Assembly (NCBI RefSeq): GCF_021390395.1
Contig: NZ_JAJUWT010000001.1
Span: 248,001-312,000, forward strand
Source of the DNA: Saccharothrix sp. S26
GTDB lineage: Bacteria > Actinomycetota > Actinomycetes > Mycobacteriales > Pseudonocardiaceae
DNA: 64,000 nucleotides
Direction: 5' to 3'
In this document: in pieces, positions 52,534-60,641 of the stretch
How the letters are laid out: each line of letters begins with the position of its first letter
Numbering within the stretch: position 1 is the stretch's first letter
Made by a program: the position numbers and the translations under genes
Notes under the pieces: generated by a model
What the model was told of the DNA's origin: nothing
Databases searched by the model: none
What the model saw: the letters and a program-made list of their open reading frames with translations, nothing else

Positions 52534-52587
52534 TGTGCCTCAAGGCCGAGCCCGCGTGCGCGCGAACCCGGCCTCGACGTCCACCGG

Positions 52588-52737
52588 TTACGGCTGCGGT
52601 GCGTACGGCGCCTGGAAGACCCTGGCCGTGGCGCTCTCGCCCAGGACGGCCACAGCGGCGGGCACACCGACGACGACCGAGAGACCGGCGCAGATGGCGA
52701 GCGCAGCCATGATCTTGTGCAGGGAGTGCACAACCAT
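52588..52737 (-). CDS. Small secreted or membrane peptide (49 residues)
   Basis: ATG 52737 with CGGAG upstream. One hydrophobic stretch (IMAALAICAGLSVVVGVPAAVAVLG) serves as signal peptide or anchor, with a short polar tail (ESATARVFQAPYAPQP). No family. The gap to the LuxR gene (52738-52960, 223 bp) has no other coding potential. Confidence 0.6.
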   Translation of the reverse strand: MVVHSLHKIMAALAICAGLSVVVGVPAAVAVLGESATARVFQAPYAPQP

Positions 52738-52960
52738 CGTCGAACTCCGTTCGATCGTAGCGGCTTTGTCGGCAGGGGGGAGCCGGACCAGATCCGCGGG
52801 TGACGCCCGGAAGCGTCCAAGCGGAGCATGGCACACGGGGGTCGCCACGGTCATCACCCACTTCTGCCTCTGCCCGCTGGGCAATACCCCCGGAGCGGTC
52901 GCCCCCGTTGTCGCGAACATCCCACCATTACCGGTAACGAGCCGGAAACCCGGAGGTGAC

Positions 52961-54289
52961 TCACTCCCGTGAAGGTCGGGCGAGGGTCTCCTCGTCGAGG
53001 TCCACCCACCACACCGCGGCGCCCGCCCGGTCGCGCACGTCGATGGTCCGGTAGATGCGCTGGAGGTGGTTCTGCACGGTCTTCGGCGACAACGACAGCT
53101 CGGCGGCGATGTCCGCGGTGCTCTCACCTGCGGCGACCCGTCGCAGCACCTCGATGCCGCGCTTGGTGAGCCCGGCTCGCAACGCCCGCGCGATGCGCCG
53201 GTTGTCCTGCTCGGCGGTGGCCGAGCTGCGCAGCGGGTCCGGCCGCGCCGCCCGGTGGTCGCGGCGCAGCCCGAACGCCCGCTCGGCCAACTGGTCCACC
53301 AGCCGCGCGGACGGGTCGTGCTCGCGCATCCGCAGCAGGTCGCGCCCTTCCTGCAACTCCCACAGCCGGTACTGCTCCAATTGAGACCGGGCGTGTCGCA
53401 ACGCCGGGCCCAGCTCGCCGGCCCGCTCGTACGCCACGCTCAGCGCGCCGTGCGCCCGCACGGCCACCTCCCGGGCCAGCACGCCCATCGCCAGTTCCGC
53501 CGCCCGGCCCAGCAGCCGCACCTGCTCGTCGTGACGCCCGCGCAGGCCCTCGACCCGGGCCCGTGCCATCAGCAGCTCGGCCCGCAGCACGGGCCGGTCC
53601 TGCCCGGTCAGCAACAGGTCGGCCCGACGGCACGAGCGCAACGCCCGCTCCACGTCGCCCAGGTCCAGCCGCACGTGCGTGAGCAGCAGGTTCAGCCGGG
53701 CCATCCGCACCGGCTGGTCGAGGTGCTTCCAGCGGTCGCGCACCTGCGCGCACAGCGCCTCCGCGCGGCGCAGCTTGCGCGTGCACGGCTCGCCGTCCGG
53801 GCTGCACCGGCTCGCCGCCGAACGCACCATGCAGTGCTCGTGGTACTGCGTGCGCAGCACGGTGGCCTGCTCGAACAGGATCGAGCCGATCAGCTCGACG
53901 TCCTTGGTCAGCTCGGCCAGGCCCAGGGCGCGGGCCAACGAGTGCAGCGACCGTTCCCGCGAGTCCAGCCGCAGCTCCACCACCGCCCGCGAGAAGCAGC
54001 ACCACGCCTGCAAGCCGACGTGCCGGTTGGCCTGCGCGATCGCCTGCACCCGGTCGATGGTGTCCAGCGCACCCGGCAGCAGCCCGCGCTTGCCGAGCGC
54101 CACCGACTGCGCCAGCACGCTGTGCGCCACGCCCTCGGCGTCGTCCAGCCAGGAGAACGCGGCCACGGCCTTCTCGGCGGACTCCAGCGCGTCACCGGGG
54201 CGTCCCTCGTCCAGCGCCATCCGCGCCTCGCGCAGGTTGGACACCGCGGCCTCGCGCGGGTCGGCCGCCCGCTGGACCGGAATCGTCAT
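52961..54289 (-). CDS. LuxR-type regulator with TPR-like N-terminus
   Basis: A 442-residue protein. The N-terminal 340 residues are helical TPR-like repeats (REARMALDEGRPGDALESAEKAV, LNLLLTHVRLDLGDVERALRS), containing a Cys-rich loop (EHCMVRSAASRCSPDGEPC). The C-terminal LuxR HTH is RRVAAGESTADIAAELSLSPKTVQNHLQRIY. No NB-ARC or receiver domain. The gene follows the acyl-CoA synthetase by 25 bp on the same strand, so it may be the last gene of that operon. Confidence 0.88.
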   Translation of the reverse strand: MTIPVQRAADPREAAVSNLREARMALDEGRPGDALESAEKAVAAFSWLDDAEGVAHSVLAQSVALGKRGLLPGALDTIDRVQAIAQANRHVGLQAWCCFSRAVVELRLDSRERSLHSLARALGLAELTKDVELIGSILFEQATVLRTQYHEHCMVRSAASRCSPDGEPCTRKLRRAEALCAQVRDRWKHLDQPVRMARLNLLLTHVRLDLGDVERALRSCRRADLLLTGQDRPVLRAELLMARARVEGLRGRHDEQVRLLGRAAELAMGVLAREVAVRAHGALSVAYERAGELGPALRHARSQLEQYRLWELQEGRDLLRMREHDPSARLVDQLAERAFGLRRDHRAARPDPLRSSATAEQDNRRIARALRAGLTKRGIEVLRRVAAGESTADIAAELSLSPKTVQNHLQRIYRTIDVRDRAGAAVWWVDLDEETLARPSRE

Positions 54290-54314
54290 CGTCTGCCCCC
54301 GCGGGAGAGGGTAC

Positions 54315-55895
54315 TCACCCCAACTCGCGCTTGAGCACCTTCCCGGTGGCGTTGCGGGGCAGGGAGTCGAGGAAGACCACCTCCCTGGGCACCGAGAACT
54401 TGGCCAGGTTGCCGCGCACGTGCTCGCGCACCGCCTCCTCGTCCAGCGCGCCCGGCTCCTCGCACACGACGTAGGCGGCGAGCCGTTGGCCGAACTTCTC
54501 GTCCGGCACGCCGACCACGGCCACCTCGCGCACCCCGGCCAGGCCCGCCAGCAGGTCCTCGACCTCGCGCGGGTAGACGTTCTCGCCGCCGGAGACGATC
54601 ATCTCGTCGTCCCGGCCGGCCACGAACAGCAGGCCCTCGTCGTTGCGGTAGCCGACGTCGCCGGTCGACATCAGGCCGTCGCGGACCTCCTTGTTGGCGC
54701 CGTTGGTGTAGCCGTCGAACAGCATCTCGTTGGCCACGAAGATCCGTCCGGTGGCGCCGGCGGGCACCCGGTTGCCGTCGTCGTCCAGGATCTCCAGCCG
54801 GGTGCCGTGCGGCGGCCGGCCGGCGGTGTCCGGGTGCCGGGCCAGCTCGTCGGGCCGGGCGATGCTCACCCACGACACCTCGGTGGAGCCGTAGAGGTTG
54901 TAGAGCAGCGGGCCGAAGTCCTCCAGGCACCGCCGCGCCACCGGGGGCGGCAACGCCGAGCCGCTGGAGGCGATCACGCGCAGCTTCGGCAGGTGCGGGC
55001 GGCCGGTCAGCTCCAGGATGCGTTGCAGCATCACGGGAACCACGAACAACGCGCCGCTGCCGTGCGTGCGCGCGTCGGCGACGGTGAGCGCCGGGTCGAA
55101 CTTGCGGCGCAGCACGAACGTCGCGCCCAGCACGAGCCCGATCTGGAACGCGGCCAGGCCCCACGTGTGGAACAGCGGCGCGGGCACGGAGAACCGGTCG
55201 CCCGCCCTGAGCGGGATGCGCGACAGCAGCGCGGCGGCGGGCGTGAGGCTCGCCGGCTCCGGCCGCTTGGCGCCCTTGGGAGCGCCCGTGGTGCCCGAGG
55301 TCAGCACGATCATCCGGCCGCGCGGCGGGCGCTTGGGCAGCGGCGTGGCGGGTGAGCCCGCGATCAGCTCCTCCAGCGTCTTGCTCTTGGTGGCGCCGTC
55401 GACCCACGCGATCACCCGGCGCACCTTGCGCGGCGCGTTGGCCAGCAGGTCGCGGAACTCGGCGTCGGCGACGACCACGGACACGTCCTGCTCGCGCAGC
55501 ACCACGGCGATCTGGCCCGCGCTCAGCCCCGTGTTGAGCAGCACGGCGTGCGCGCCCAGCTTCACGCACGCGGTCACGGTCTCCACGAATCCGCGGTGGT
55601 TGCGGCACAGCACGGCGACCTTCGAGCCCGCGCGCACGCCCAGGTCGTGCAGGCCGTGCGCGAGCCGGGTGGTGCGCTGCTCCACCTCGGCGTAGGTGAG
55701 CGCGCCCGCGTCGTCGATGATCGCCGGCCGGTCGGGGTGGCGTGCCGCGCCGGTGGCGAAGCCGAACGCCACCGTGATGTCCCACCTGAGGTAGGCGTCC
55801 ACGACGCCGAGCAGCCGACCCGGGCCCATCGGCCGCACCACACCGGCGCGCACCAGCGTCGCCAGGGCGCGCAGCGCTCCCACGACCCGGTTCAC
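54315..55895 (-). CDS. Fatty-acid-CoA ligase (AMP-forming)
   Basis: A 526-residue ANL-superfamily enzyme. The AMP-binding motif VLTSGTTGAPKGAKRP, the YGSTEVSW motif, STGDVGYRNDEGLLFVAGR and the C-terminal Lys region LPRNATGKVLKREL are present. It activates a carboxylic acid to acyl-AMP and then acyl-CoA. GTG 55895 overlaps the stop of the upstream SDR-like frame by 4 bp, so translation is coupled. Substrate unknown; the SDR partner points to lipid or aldehyde metabolism. Confidence 0.92.
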   Translation of the reverse strand: MNRVVGALRALATLVRAGVVRPMGPGRLLGVVDAYLRWDITVAFGFATGAARHPDRPAIIDDAGALTYAEVEQRTTRLAHGLHDLGVRAGSKVAVLCRNHRGFVETVTACVKLGAHAVLLNTGLSAGQIAVVLREQDVSVVVADAEFRDLLANAPRKVRRVIAWVDGATKSKTLEELIAGSPATPLPKRPPRGRMIVLTSGTTGAPKGAKRPEPASLTPAAALLSRIPLRAGDRFSVPAPLFHTWGLAAFQIGLVLGATFVLRRKFDPALTVADARTHGSGALFVVPVMLQRILELTGRPHLPKLRVIASSGSALPPPVARRCLEDFGPLLYNLYGSTEVSWVSIARPDELARHPDTAGRPPHGTRLEILDDDGNRVPAGATGRIFVANEMLFDGYTNGANKEVRDGLMSTGDVGYRNDEGLLFVAGRDDEMIVSGGENVYPREVEDLLAGLAGVREVAVVGVPDEKFGQRLAAYVVCEEPGALDEEAVREHVRGNLAKFSVPREVVFLDSLPRNATGKVLKRELG

Positions 55896-56362
55896 CGCGT
55901 CGCCCGCAGGACCGGGCGGGTGACGCCCGCGACGGAGGCCGGCGGCGACGTGCGCGGAGCGCTTTGCTCGGGCATCGCCCGGTACGCCAGGTGCACCAGC
56001 GACCGCACCGCCTTCGGCGCGGACTTGCGGACCAGCACCCCCGACGGGAGGTCGACCTCCTCGGGACGGCGTTCCAGCGCCTGCGCCGCGCGTTCGGGCG
56101 TGGCCGCCGGGAACGCGTCGTCCGCGGACGCGGTGAAGTCGTGGAGGGCGGCCAGGTGCACGACGTGGACGACGCGGTCGGCGTCGATAGGTGAGCCGAG
56201 GTCGCCCAGCATCGGCGTCAGCTTGCCGTGCGGCTCCAGCTTGTTCGCCGAGTGCGACCTGACCAGCGCGAACACCCGTTCGCAGTCCGGTCGCCGCAGC
56301 AGCTCGGCGACCAGGCGCCTGCCGATGAAACCCGTCGCGCCGGTGACGAAGTAGGTACTCAC
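55892..56362 (-). pseudogene. SDR-family (acyl-CoA reductase-like) gene with in-frame internal deletion
   Basis: Only 156 residues. The first 76 are a normal extended-SDR start (FVTGATGFIGRRLVAELLRR, then VVHVVHLAALHDFTA), the last 75 match the C-terminal tail of such reductases (TPERAAQALERRPEEVDLPSG and RSLVHLAYRAMPEQ). The middle, including the catalytic Tyr-x3-Lys, is missing without a frame change, at about codon 76-84. It cannot be catalytic. It still has a start (GTG 56362), is followed by the ligase start with a 4-bp overlap, and may survive to drive translation of the ligase. Confidence 0.8.
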
Positions 56363-56395
56363 GTCCCCGATACTGACACTACCTACCCGTGAGTA
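56356..56395. promoter_or_regulatory. Dyad at the SDR/ligase operon start
   Basis: TACTCACG (56356-56363, overlapping the GTG start) and CGTGAGTA (56388-56395) form an 8-bp perfect inverted repeat 24 bp apart; the right half lies in a second, tighter dyad CCTAC-CCGTGA-GTAGG. A likely repressor site for this operon; no regulator gene is adjacent apart from the downstream LuxR protein. Confidence 0.45.
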
Positions 56396-56429
56396 GGAAG
56401 AGTGCCGGGTGAAATCGGAACGCTTGTGA

Positions 56430-56633
56430 TCAGTTTTCGGGCGCGCCGGAGGCGTTCACCACCGCATCGCGCAAAGCCGCGCGCAGGCGACCCACCTCCA
56501 ACGGCGTCAGCACGGCCGCCTCACCCGGCGGCACGGTCACCACCACGTGACCCTGGCTGACGAAAACGGTCATGTCACGTCGACGTGACGCGATGTCGCG
56601 GCAGGAGATCTGCCACTCCTTGCCTGTGCTCAC
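56430..56633 (-). CDS. Small conserved actinobacterial protein (67 residues)
   Basis: GTG 56633 with GGAGG upstream. The sequence ISCRDIASRRRDMTVFVSQGHVVVTVPPGEAAVLTPLEVGRLRAAL (given here in parts: CRDIASRRRDMTVFVSQG, VVVTVPPGEAAVLTP) resembles short cytoplasmic proteins common in Pseudonocardiaceae. No known function. An earlier in-frame start at 56789 would run into the divergent promoter region and is not used. Confidence 0.65.
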   Translation of the reverse strand: MSTGKEWQISCRDIASRRRDMTVFVSQGHVVVTVPPGEAAVLTPLEVGRLRAALRDAVVNASGAPEN

Positions 56634-56805
56634 GGCCCCCAACCTCCAGCTGTCTCGACACGGGGTGCTCGGACCAATCCGGGCGCTCGTGGGGATGAGA
56701 CGCACGTGGGTTGGTGCCATGACGGGACGTTCCGCCGGGCGACCGCGCCGAGCTGTCGCTAGCGTCGCATGAGCTGTGCTCACAGTCACCTGAAGGGGTG
56801 AGAAA

Positions 56806-57987
56806 ATGGCTGAACCGCAACGGATCGTGATAATTGGATCGGGCCTGGCCGGGGCCGCGGCGGCGGGCGCGTTGCGTGAGCGGGGTTACGCCGGCGACCT
56901 CGTCGTCCTCGGCCGTGAAGAGCACCGGCCCTACGAGCTGCCCGCCTTGTCCAAGCAGCTCCTGCTCGGCGACGTGGACGAGCCGGACCGCGTGCACGAG
57001 CCCGACTTCTACGACGACCACCGCATCGAGCTGCGGCTCGGTGTCGAGGTCGTCCGCCTCGACGTGGGTGGGCACGCGGTCGAGGACTCCACCGGCGTGA
57101 CGCACTCCTACGATCGGCTGATCCTGGCGACGGGCTCGACACCGCGTCGACTGCCGGTGCCGGGCGGAGAGCTCCCAGGTCTGCGGACGTTGCGCACGGT
57201 GGAGGACGCCCTGGCGTTGCGGCGCGAGCTGACCGACGGTGCCGTGGTCGTGATCGTGGGCGCGGGATGGATCGGCTGCGAGGTCGCCGCCGCGGCCCGG
57301 CGGCACGGCGCGTCGGTGACCGTCGTGGACCTGGTCGACCTGCCGTTGCGCCGCGTGCTCGGGCCGCGGATGGGGGAGGTGTTCCGCGACCTGCACGCCG
57401 CGCACGGCGTCAGGTGGCGGCTCGGCGTCGGCGTGGACGGCTTCACCGAGCACGGCGTCCGGCTCGCCGACGGCACCTCGCTGACCGGTGACGTCGTCGT
57501 GGTCGCGGTGGGCGCCGCGCCGAACACCGGGTTGGCGCGCGACGCCGGGTTGGGCCTGGCCGAGGGCGGGGTGGCGGTGGACGCCGCGCTGCGCACCTCC
57601 GCGCCGGACGTCTTCGCCGTCGGCGACATCGCCGCGCACGACCACCCGCGCCTGGGGCGGCGCGTCCGGGTCGAGCACTGGGCGAACGCCAAGGGGCAGG
57701 GCGAGCACGTGGCGGGGCCGGTCCTGGGGTCCGACGAGCCGTACGAGGCGTCGCCGTACTTCTTCACCGACCAGTACGACCTGGGCATGGAGTACCGCGG
57801 CCTGGCCGACGCCGAGCGCGACGAGCTGGTGGTGCGCGGTGACGTCGACGCCCGCGAGTTCACCGCGTTCTGGTTGCGGGAAGGGCGGGTCCAGGCGGCG
57901 ATGAACGTCAACCAGTGGGACGACGGCGAGGCGTTGCAGTTGCTGGTCGACGCGCGTGCTGAGGTGACGCCGGAGCAGTTGCGCTAG
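56806..57987 (+). CDS. NAD(P)H:ferredoxin reductase-type FAD oxidoreductase
   Basis: A 393-residue protein from ATG 56806 (GAAGGGG upstream). GSGLAGAAAAGALRERG (FAD), LPALSKQLLLG, ATGSTPRRLPVPG, GAGWIGCEVAAAARRHG (NAD), TSAPDVFAVGDIA and HWANAKGQG follow the rubredoxin/ferredoxin reductase family (with C-terminal reductase domain). It transfers electrons from NAD(P)H to a ferredoxin, typically for a P450 or dioxygenase; no such partner is next to it. Its stop is 4 bp from the convergent MarR gene. Confidence 0.92.
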   Translation: MAEPQRIVIIGSGLAGAAAAGALRERGYAGDLVVLGREEHRPYELPALSKQLLLGDVDEPDRVHEPDFYDDHRIELRLGVEVVRLDVGGHAVEDSTGVTHSYDRLILATGSTPRRLPVPGGELPGLRTLRTVEDALALRRELTDGAVVVIVGAGWIGCEVAAAARRHGASVTVVDLVDLPLRRVLGPRMGEVFRDLHAAHGVRWRLGVGVDGFTEHGVRLADGTSLTGDVVVVAVGAAPNTGLARDAGLGLAEGGVAVDAALRTSAPDVFAVGDIAAHDHPRLGRRVRVEHWANAKGQGEHVAGPVLGSDEPYEASPYFFTDQYDLGMEYRGLADAERDELVVRGDVDAREFTAFWLREGRVQAAMNVNQWDDGEALQLLVDARAEVTPEQLR

Positions 57988-57991
57988 GGCG

Positions 57992-58474
57992 TCACAGGCA
58001 CGAGCCGCTGTCGGGCCCGTGGCCCGAGGCGATCAGGCGCGACAGGAGCGCGCGCAGCGTCCGCGCTTCCTCGGGCGAGAGTTCTGCGGTGAACTCCCGC
58101 TCCACCTGGTCGTGCAGCGCCTCGACCTCGCGCTGGACGGCCCGGCCCTGCTCGGTGATCACGGGCACGCGCACGCGCCGGTCGTTGGGGTCCGGCTTGC
58201 GCATGATCAGGCCCGCGCGTTCGAGCCGGTCCAGCTCGGCGGTCAAAGTGGTCTTGTCCAGGCCCAGCGCGTGGCCCAGCGCGAGCTGGGTGCGTTGGAA
58301 GTCCTCGCTGACCAGCGCGGTCAGCACGATCTGGCCCCGCGTGGTGATGCCGTGCCGCGCCGCCGCTTCCTGCGCGACCGCGCCCAGCTTCTGCGCCGCG
58401 CGGTGCAGCAGCCAGTTCAGGCCCGCGCGGCTGGTGCAGCCGAGGTCGGGGGCGAGGTCCATGTCGGCGAGCAT
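57992..58474 (-). CDS. MarR-family regulator with two terminal Cys residues
   Basis: A 160-residue winged-helix protein. QLALGHALGLDKTTLTAELDRLERAGLI is the HTH (recognition part ALGLDKTTLTAELDRLER) and DPNDRRVRVPVITEQG the wing. Cys13 near the N-terminus (DLGCTSRAGL) and Cys159 at the C-terminus (GSCL) are the only Cys and could form a redox switch. Divergent from an FMN-dependent azoreductase with several dyads between the genes, so it is probably a quinone, diamide or drug-sensing repressor. Confidence 0.88.
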   Translation of the reverse strand: MLADMDLAPDLGCTSRAGLNWLLHRAAQKLGAVAQEAAARHGITTRGQIVLTALVSEDFQRTQLALGHALGLDKTTLTAELDRLERAGLIMRKPDPNDRRVRVPVITEQGRAVQREVEALHDQVEREFTAELSPEEARTLRALLSRLIASGHGPDSGSCL

Positions 58475-58484
58475 ACCCGCAGCG

Positions 58485-58545
58485 TGAGATATTCTCAGCT
58501 AAGAACGTCTTGACTCGGAACTACTTTGGCCATATGTTCCGAGTC
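58485..58545. promoter_or_regulatory. Azoreductase promoter with operators
   Basis: TTGACT (58510-58515), 17 bp and TATGTT (58533-58538) make a good promoter for the azoreductase gene. It is overlapped by a perfect 10-bp inverted repeat GACTCGGAAC (58512-58521) and 58536-58545. A second dyad TGAGA-TAT-TCTCA (58485-58497) lies toward the MarR start. Repression by MarR through one or both dyads is the natural reading. Confidence 0.7.
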
Positions 58546-58566
58546 GAGAATTTCTGAGGGGGGACT

Positions 58567-59172
58567 ATGTCGCACTTGTTGCACATCGACACCAGCCTGC
58601 GGTTCGAGGGCTCGGTGTCGCGGGAGGTCGGCGCGGCGTTCGCGCAGGCGTGGCGGTCCGCGCGCCCGGACGGGCACTACACCTACCGCGACCTGGCCGC
58701 CGACCCGGTGCCGCACGTCGACCCGGCGGCGCTGGCCACCCGCGAGGCCGACGGCGACCGCCCGCTGGAACGGCGGCTGATCGCCGAGGTGAAGGCGGCG
58801 GACACCGTGCTGCTGGGCGTGCCGATGTACAACTACGGCCTGCCGTCCAGCCTCAAGGCGTGGCTCGACTGGATCCTGGTGCCGGAGCTGTTCGCCGACC
58901 AGGAGACCGGCGAAGGCGTGCTCACCGGCACGCGGGTGGTGGTCGTGACCGCGCGGGGCGGCTCCTACGCGCCCGGCACGCCCCGGCACCCGTTCGACTT
59001 CCAGGAGCCGTACCTGCGGGCGGTGTTCGGCATGCTCGGCCTGCACCCGGAGTTCGTGCACGCCGAGCTGACGCTGGCCGACGTGCTGCCGCACCTGGCC
59101 CAGTTCCGCGAGTTGGCGGCCGCGTCGCGGGAGGGCGCGCACCGGGTGGTGCGCGAACTGGCCGCCGCCTGA
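58567..59172 (+). CDS. FMN-dependent NADH-azoreductase
   Basis: A 201-residue flavodoxin-fold protein from ATG 58567 (GGGGGG upstream). MSHLLHIDTSLR with SRE is the FMN-phosphate loop, VPMYNYGLPSSLKAWLDWIL the conserved AzoR stretch, and TARGGSY the third FMN loop. It reduces azo dyes and quinones with NADH, protecting against electrophiles. Controlled by the divergent MarR protein. A terminator follows 9 bp after the stop. Confidence 0.93.
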   Translation: MSHLLHIDTSLRFEGSVSREVGAAFAQAWRSARPDGHYTYRDLAADPVPHVDPAALATREADGDRPLERRLIAEVKAADTVLLGVPMYNYGLPSSLKAWLDWILVPELFADQETGEGVLTGTRVVVVTARGGSYAPGTPRHPFDFQEPYLRAVFGMLGLHPEFVHAELTLADVLPHLAQFRELAAASREGAHRVVRELAAA

Positions 59173-59181
59173 GGGGGGAGC

Positions 59182-59220
59182 GGGTGACGGGCCGTGGTCG
59201 AGGGGGACGGCCCGTCACCC
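59182..59220. terminator. Hairpin terminator after the azoreductase gene
   Basis: Perfect 14-bp stem, GGGTGACGGGCCGT (59182-59195) with 59207-59220, around an 11-nt loop. It begins 9 bp after the azoreductase stop and ends 29 bp before the next start. No T-tract. Confidence 0.88.
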
Positions 59221-59249
59221 GATAGTGCAAGCGTCGTGGGCCTGCCACG

Positions 59250-60251
59250 ATGTCGTCCATGTCCGAGCCGATCGCCGCGGTCGTGGTGCGTGCCGCCGAG
59301 CTGACCGCGCGCGGGTTGCCGCGCGAGGCGATCGAACTGCTCCGGCCGGCCCTCGTGGTCAACCCGCTGCACGGCGAAGCGTGGTGCCGGCTGGCCGCCG
59401 CGTACCTCGACGCGGGCGAGCCCGACCCGGCGCTGAACGCCGCCAAGCGCGCCCTGGTCCTCGACGGCGACCCCGCGTGGGCGCAACGGCTCACCGCGCT
59501 GGCGTTGAGCGAACTCGGCCGGCACGCCGAGGCGGTGGTCGCGGCCCGGGAGTGCGTGCGCCGCAAACCCGGCGACTGGCGCTGCCAGGTGGTGCTCGCC
59601 GAAGTGCTGGCCAACAGCCCCGAAGGCCGGCGGGACGCCGTGCAGGTCGCCCGGCAGGCCGCGCACCTCGCGCCCGCGGAGGCCCGCGCGTTCCAGGTGC
59701 TCGGCGACGCCGCCCTGCGCGTGCGCGACTGGGGCACCGCCGAACGCGCCTACCGCACCGCGTTGCGGCTCGACCCCGAGGCCGACGACGTGCGCGCGAA
59801 CCTGGCCACCGTGCGGCGCAAGCGCGGTGGCGCGCCCATCCCGCCGCCCTCCGGCGAAGCCCTGCACGCCGCGCACGTCCTGGTGTGGCCCGCGTTGTCG
59901 CGGCTTTCCGCGCTGCTGGTCGCGGGCGGCCTGCTCCTGCTGCTCGCGGGCATGCCGAAACCGACCCCGTTCCTCGGCTGGTTCTCCGGCCTGCTGGTCG
60001 TCGCCTGTGGCGTGGTCGCCGGCCTGCTGCTGCTCAAGGCCGGGCGCGGGGTGCGTGGAGCGGTGCTCCGGCTGCCCCGGCACCGGCCCAAGGTGGCCTT
60101 CGTCGCGACGATGTTCGGCCTGTCCGCGTTGATCCTCGGCGGGTGGACCGTCGCGCTCCTGCTCGGCGCCACCACGATGCAGCCGCTCGTGATCGCCTGG
60201 CTGTGCGCGCTGCTCGGCGGAGCCGTGGTCGTGCTCGCCGGCGGTCGTTAA
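59250..60251 (+). CDS. TPR protein with C-terminal membrane segments
   Basis: A 333-residue protein. About four TPR units in residues 10-190 (EAIELLRPALVVNPLHGEAWCRLAAAYLDAGEPDPAL and later, AERAYRTALRLDPEADDVRANL) are followed by four hydrophobic helices (SALLVAGGLLLLLAG, WFSGLLVVACGVVAGLLLL, FVATMFGLSALILGGWTVALL, LVIAWLCALLGGAVVVLAG). A membrane-anchored scaffold is likely; partners are unknown. Followed 23 bp later by a small secreted protein. Confidence 0.75.
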   Translation: MSSMSEPIAAVVVRAAELTARGLPREAIELLRPALVVNPLHGEAWCRLAAAYLDAGEPDPALNAAKRALVLDGDPAWAQRLTALALSELGRHAEAVVAARECVRRKPGDWRCQVVLAEVLANSPEGRRDAVQVARQAAHLAPAEARAFQVLGDAALRVRDWGTAERAYRTALRLDPEADDVRANLATVRRKRGGAPIPPPSGEALHAAHVLVWPALSRLSALLVAGGLLLLLAGMPKPTPFLGWFSGLLVVACGVVAGLLLLKAGRGVRGAVLRLPRHRPKVAFVATMFGLSALILGGWTVALLLGATTMQPLVIAWLCALLGGAVVVLAGGR

Positions 60252-60274
60252 CCTGGGACGCGGGAAGGACGCCG

Positions 60275-60604
60275 ATGACCCGACGCGCGCTGCTCGCGAT
60301 CCTCGCGCTGATCGCGGGTTTCGTCGTGTCCGGACCCGGCCCCGGCGCCACCTCCGACGTGGTCGCCGTCTCGTCCACCGTCGACGCCGCCCACCTGCCC
60401 GGCACGACCGCGCGCGGCACGAACGCCTCGCACCCCGTGCAGGTGCACGCGGGCCAGCCGCTGGACGGCGTCCAGCCCGCCGTGCACGCCACACCCGTGC
60501 CGCCGGTGCGGGTGCACGTCGTCGACCCGACCCACCGCACCCCCGAGCGCAACGGCCGCACCCCGCTCGGCGAACGCGCACCGCCCGTGACCTCCGGTAG
60601 CTGA
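60275..60604 (+). CDS. Small secreted Pro/His-rich protein
   Basis: A 109-residue protein from ATG 60275 (GGGAAGG upstream). A signal peptide (LLAILALIAGFVVSG) ends near residue 24. The mature part is Pro/His/Thr-rich without cysteine (for example HPVQVHAGQPLDGV, VRVHVVDPTHRTPE). No family. It lies between the TPR protein and secDF on the same strand (37 bp to secDF), so it may belong to that transcript. Confidence 0.6.
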   Translation: MTRRALLAILALIAGFVVSGPGPGATSDVVAVSSTVDAAHLPGTTARGTNASHPVQVHAGQPLDGVQPAVHATPVPPVRVHVVDPTHRTPERNGRTPLGERAPPVTSGS

Positions 60605-60641
60605 ACCCACCCCGTTCACCTCACCCGGAGGTTCCTCCACC

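Noticed and set aside
52755..52785. PafBC-like TTGTCGG on the plus strand
   Set aside because: No TAnnnT at the right spacing and no plus-strand gene downstream.
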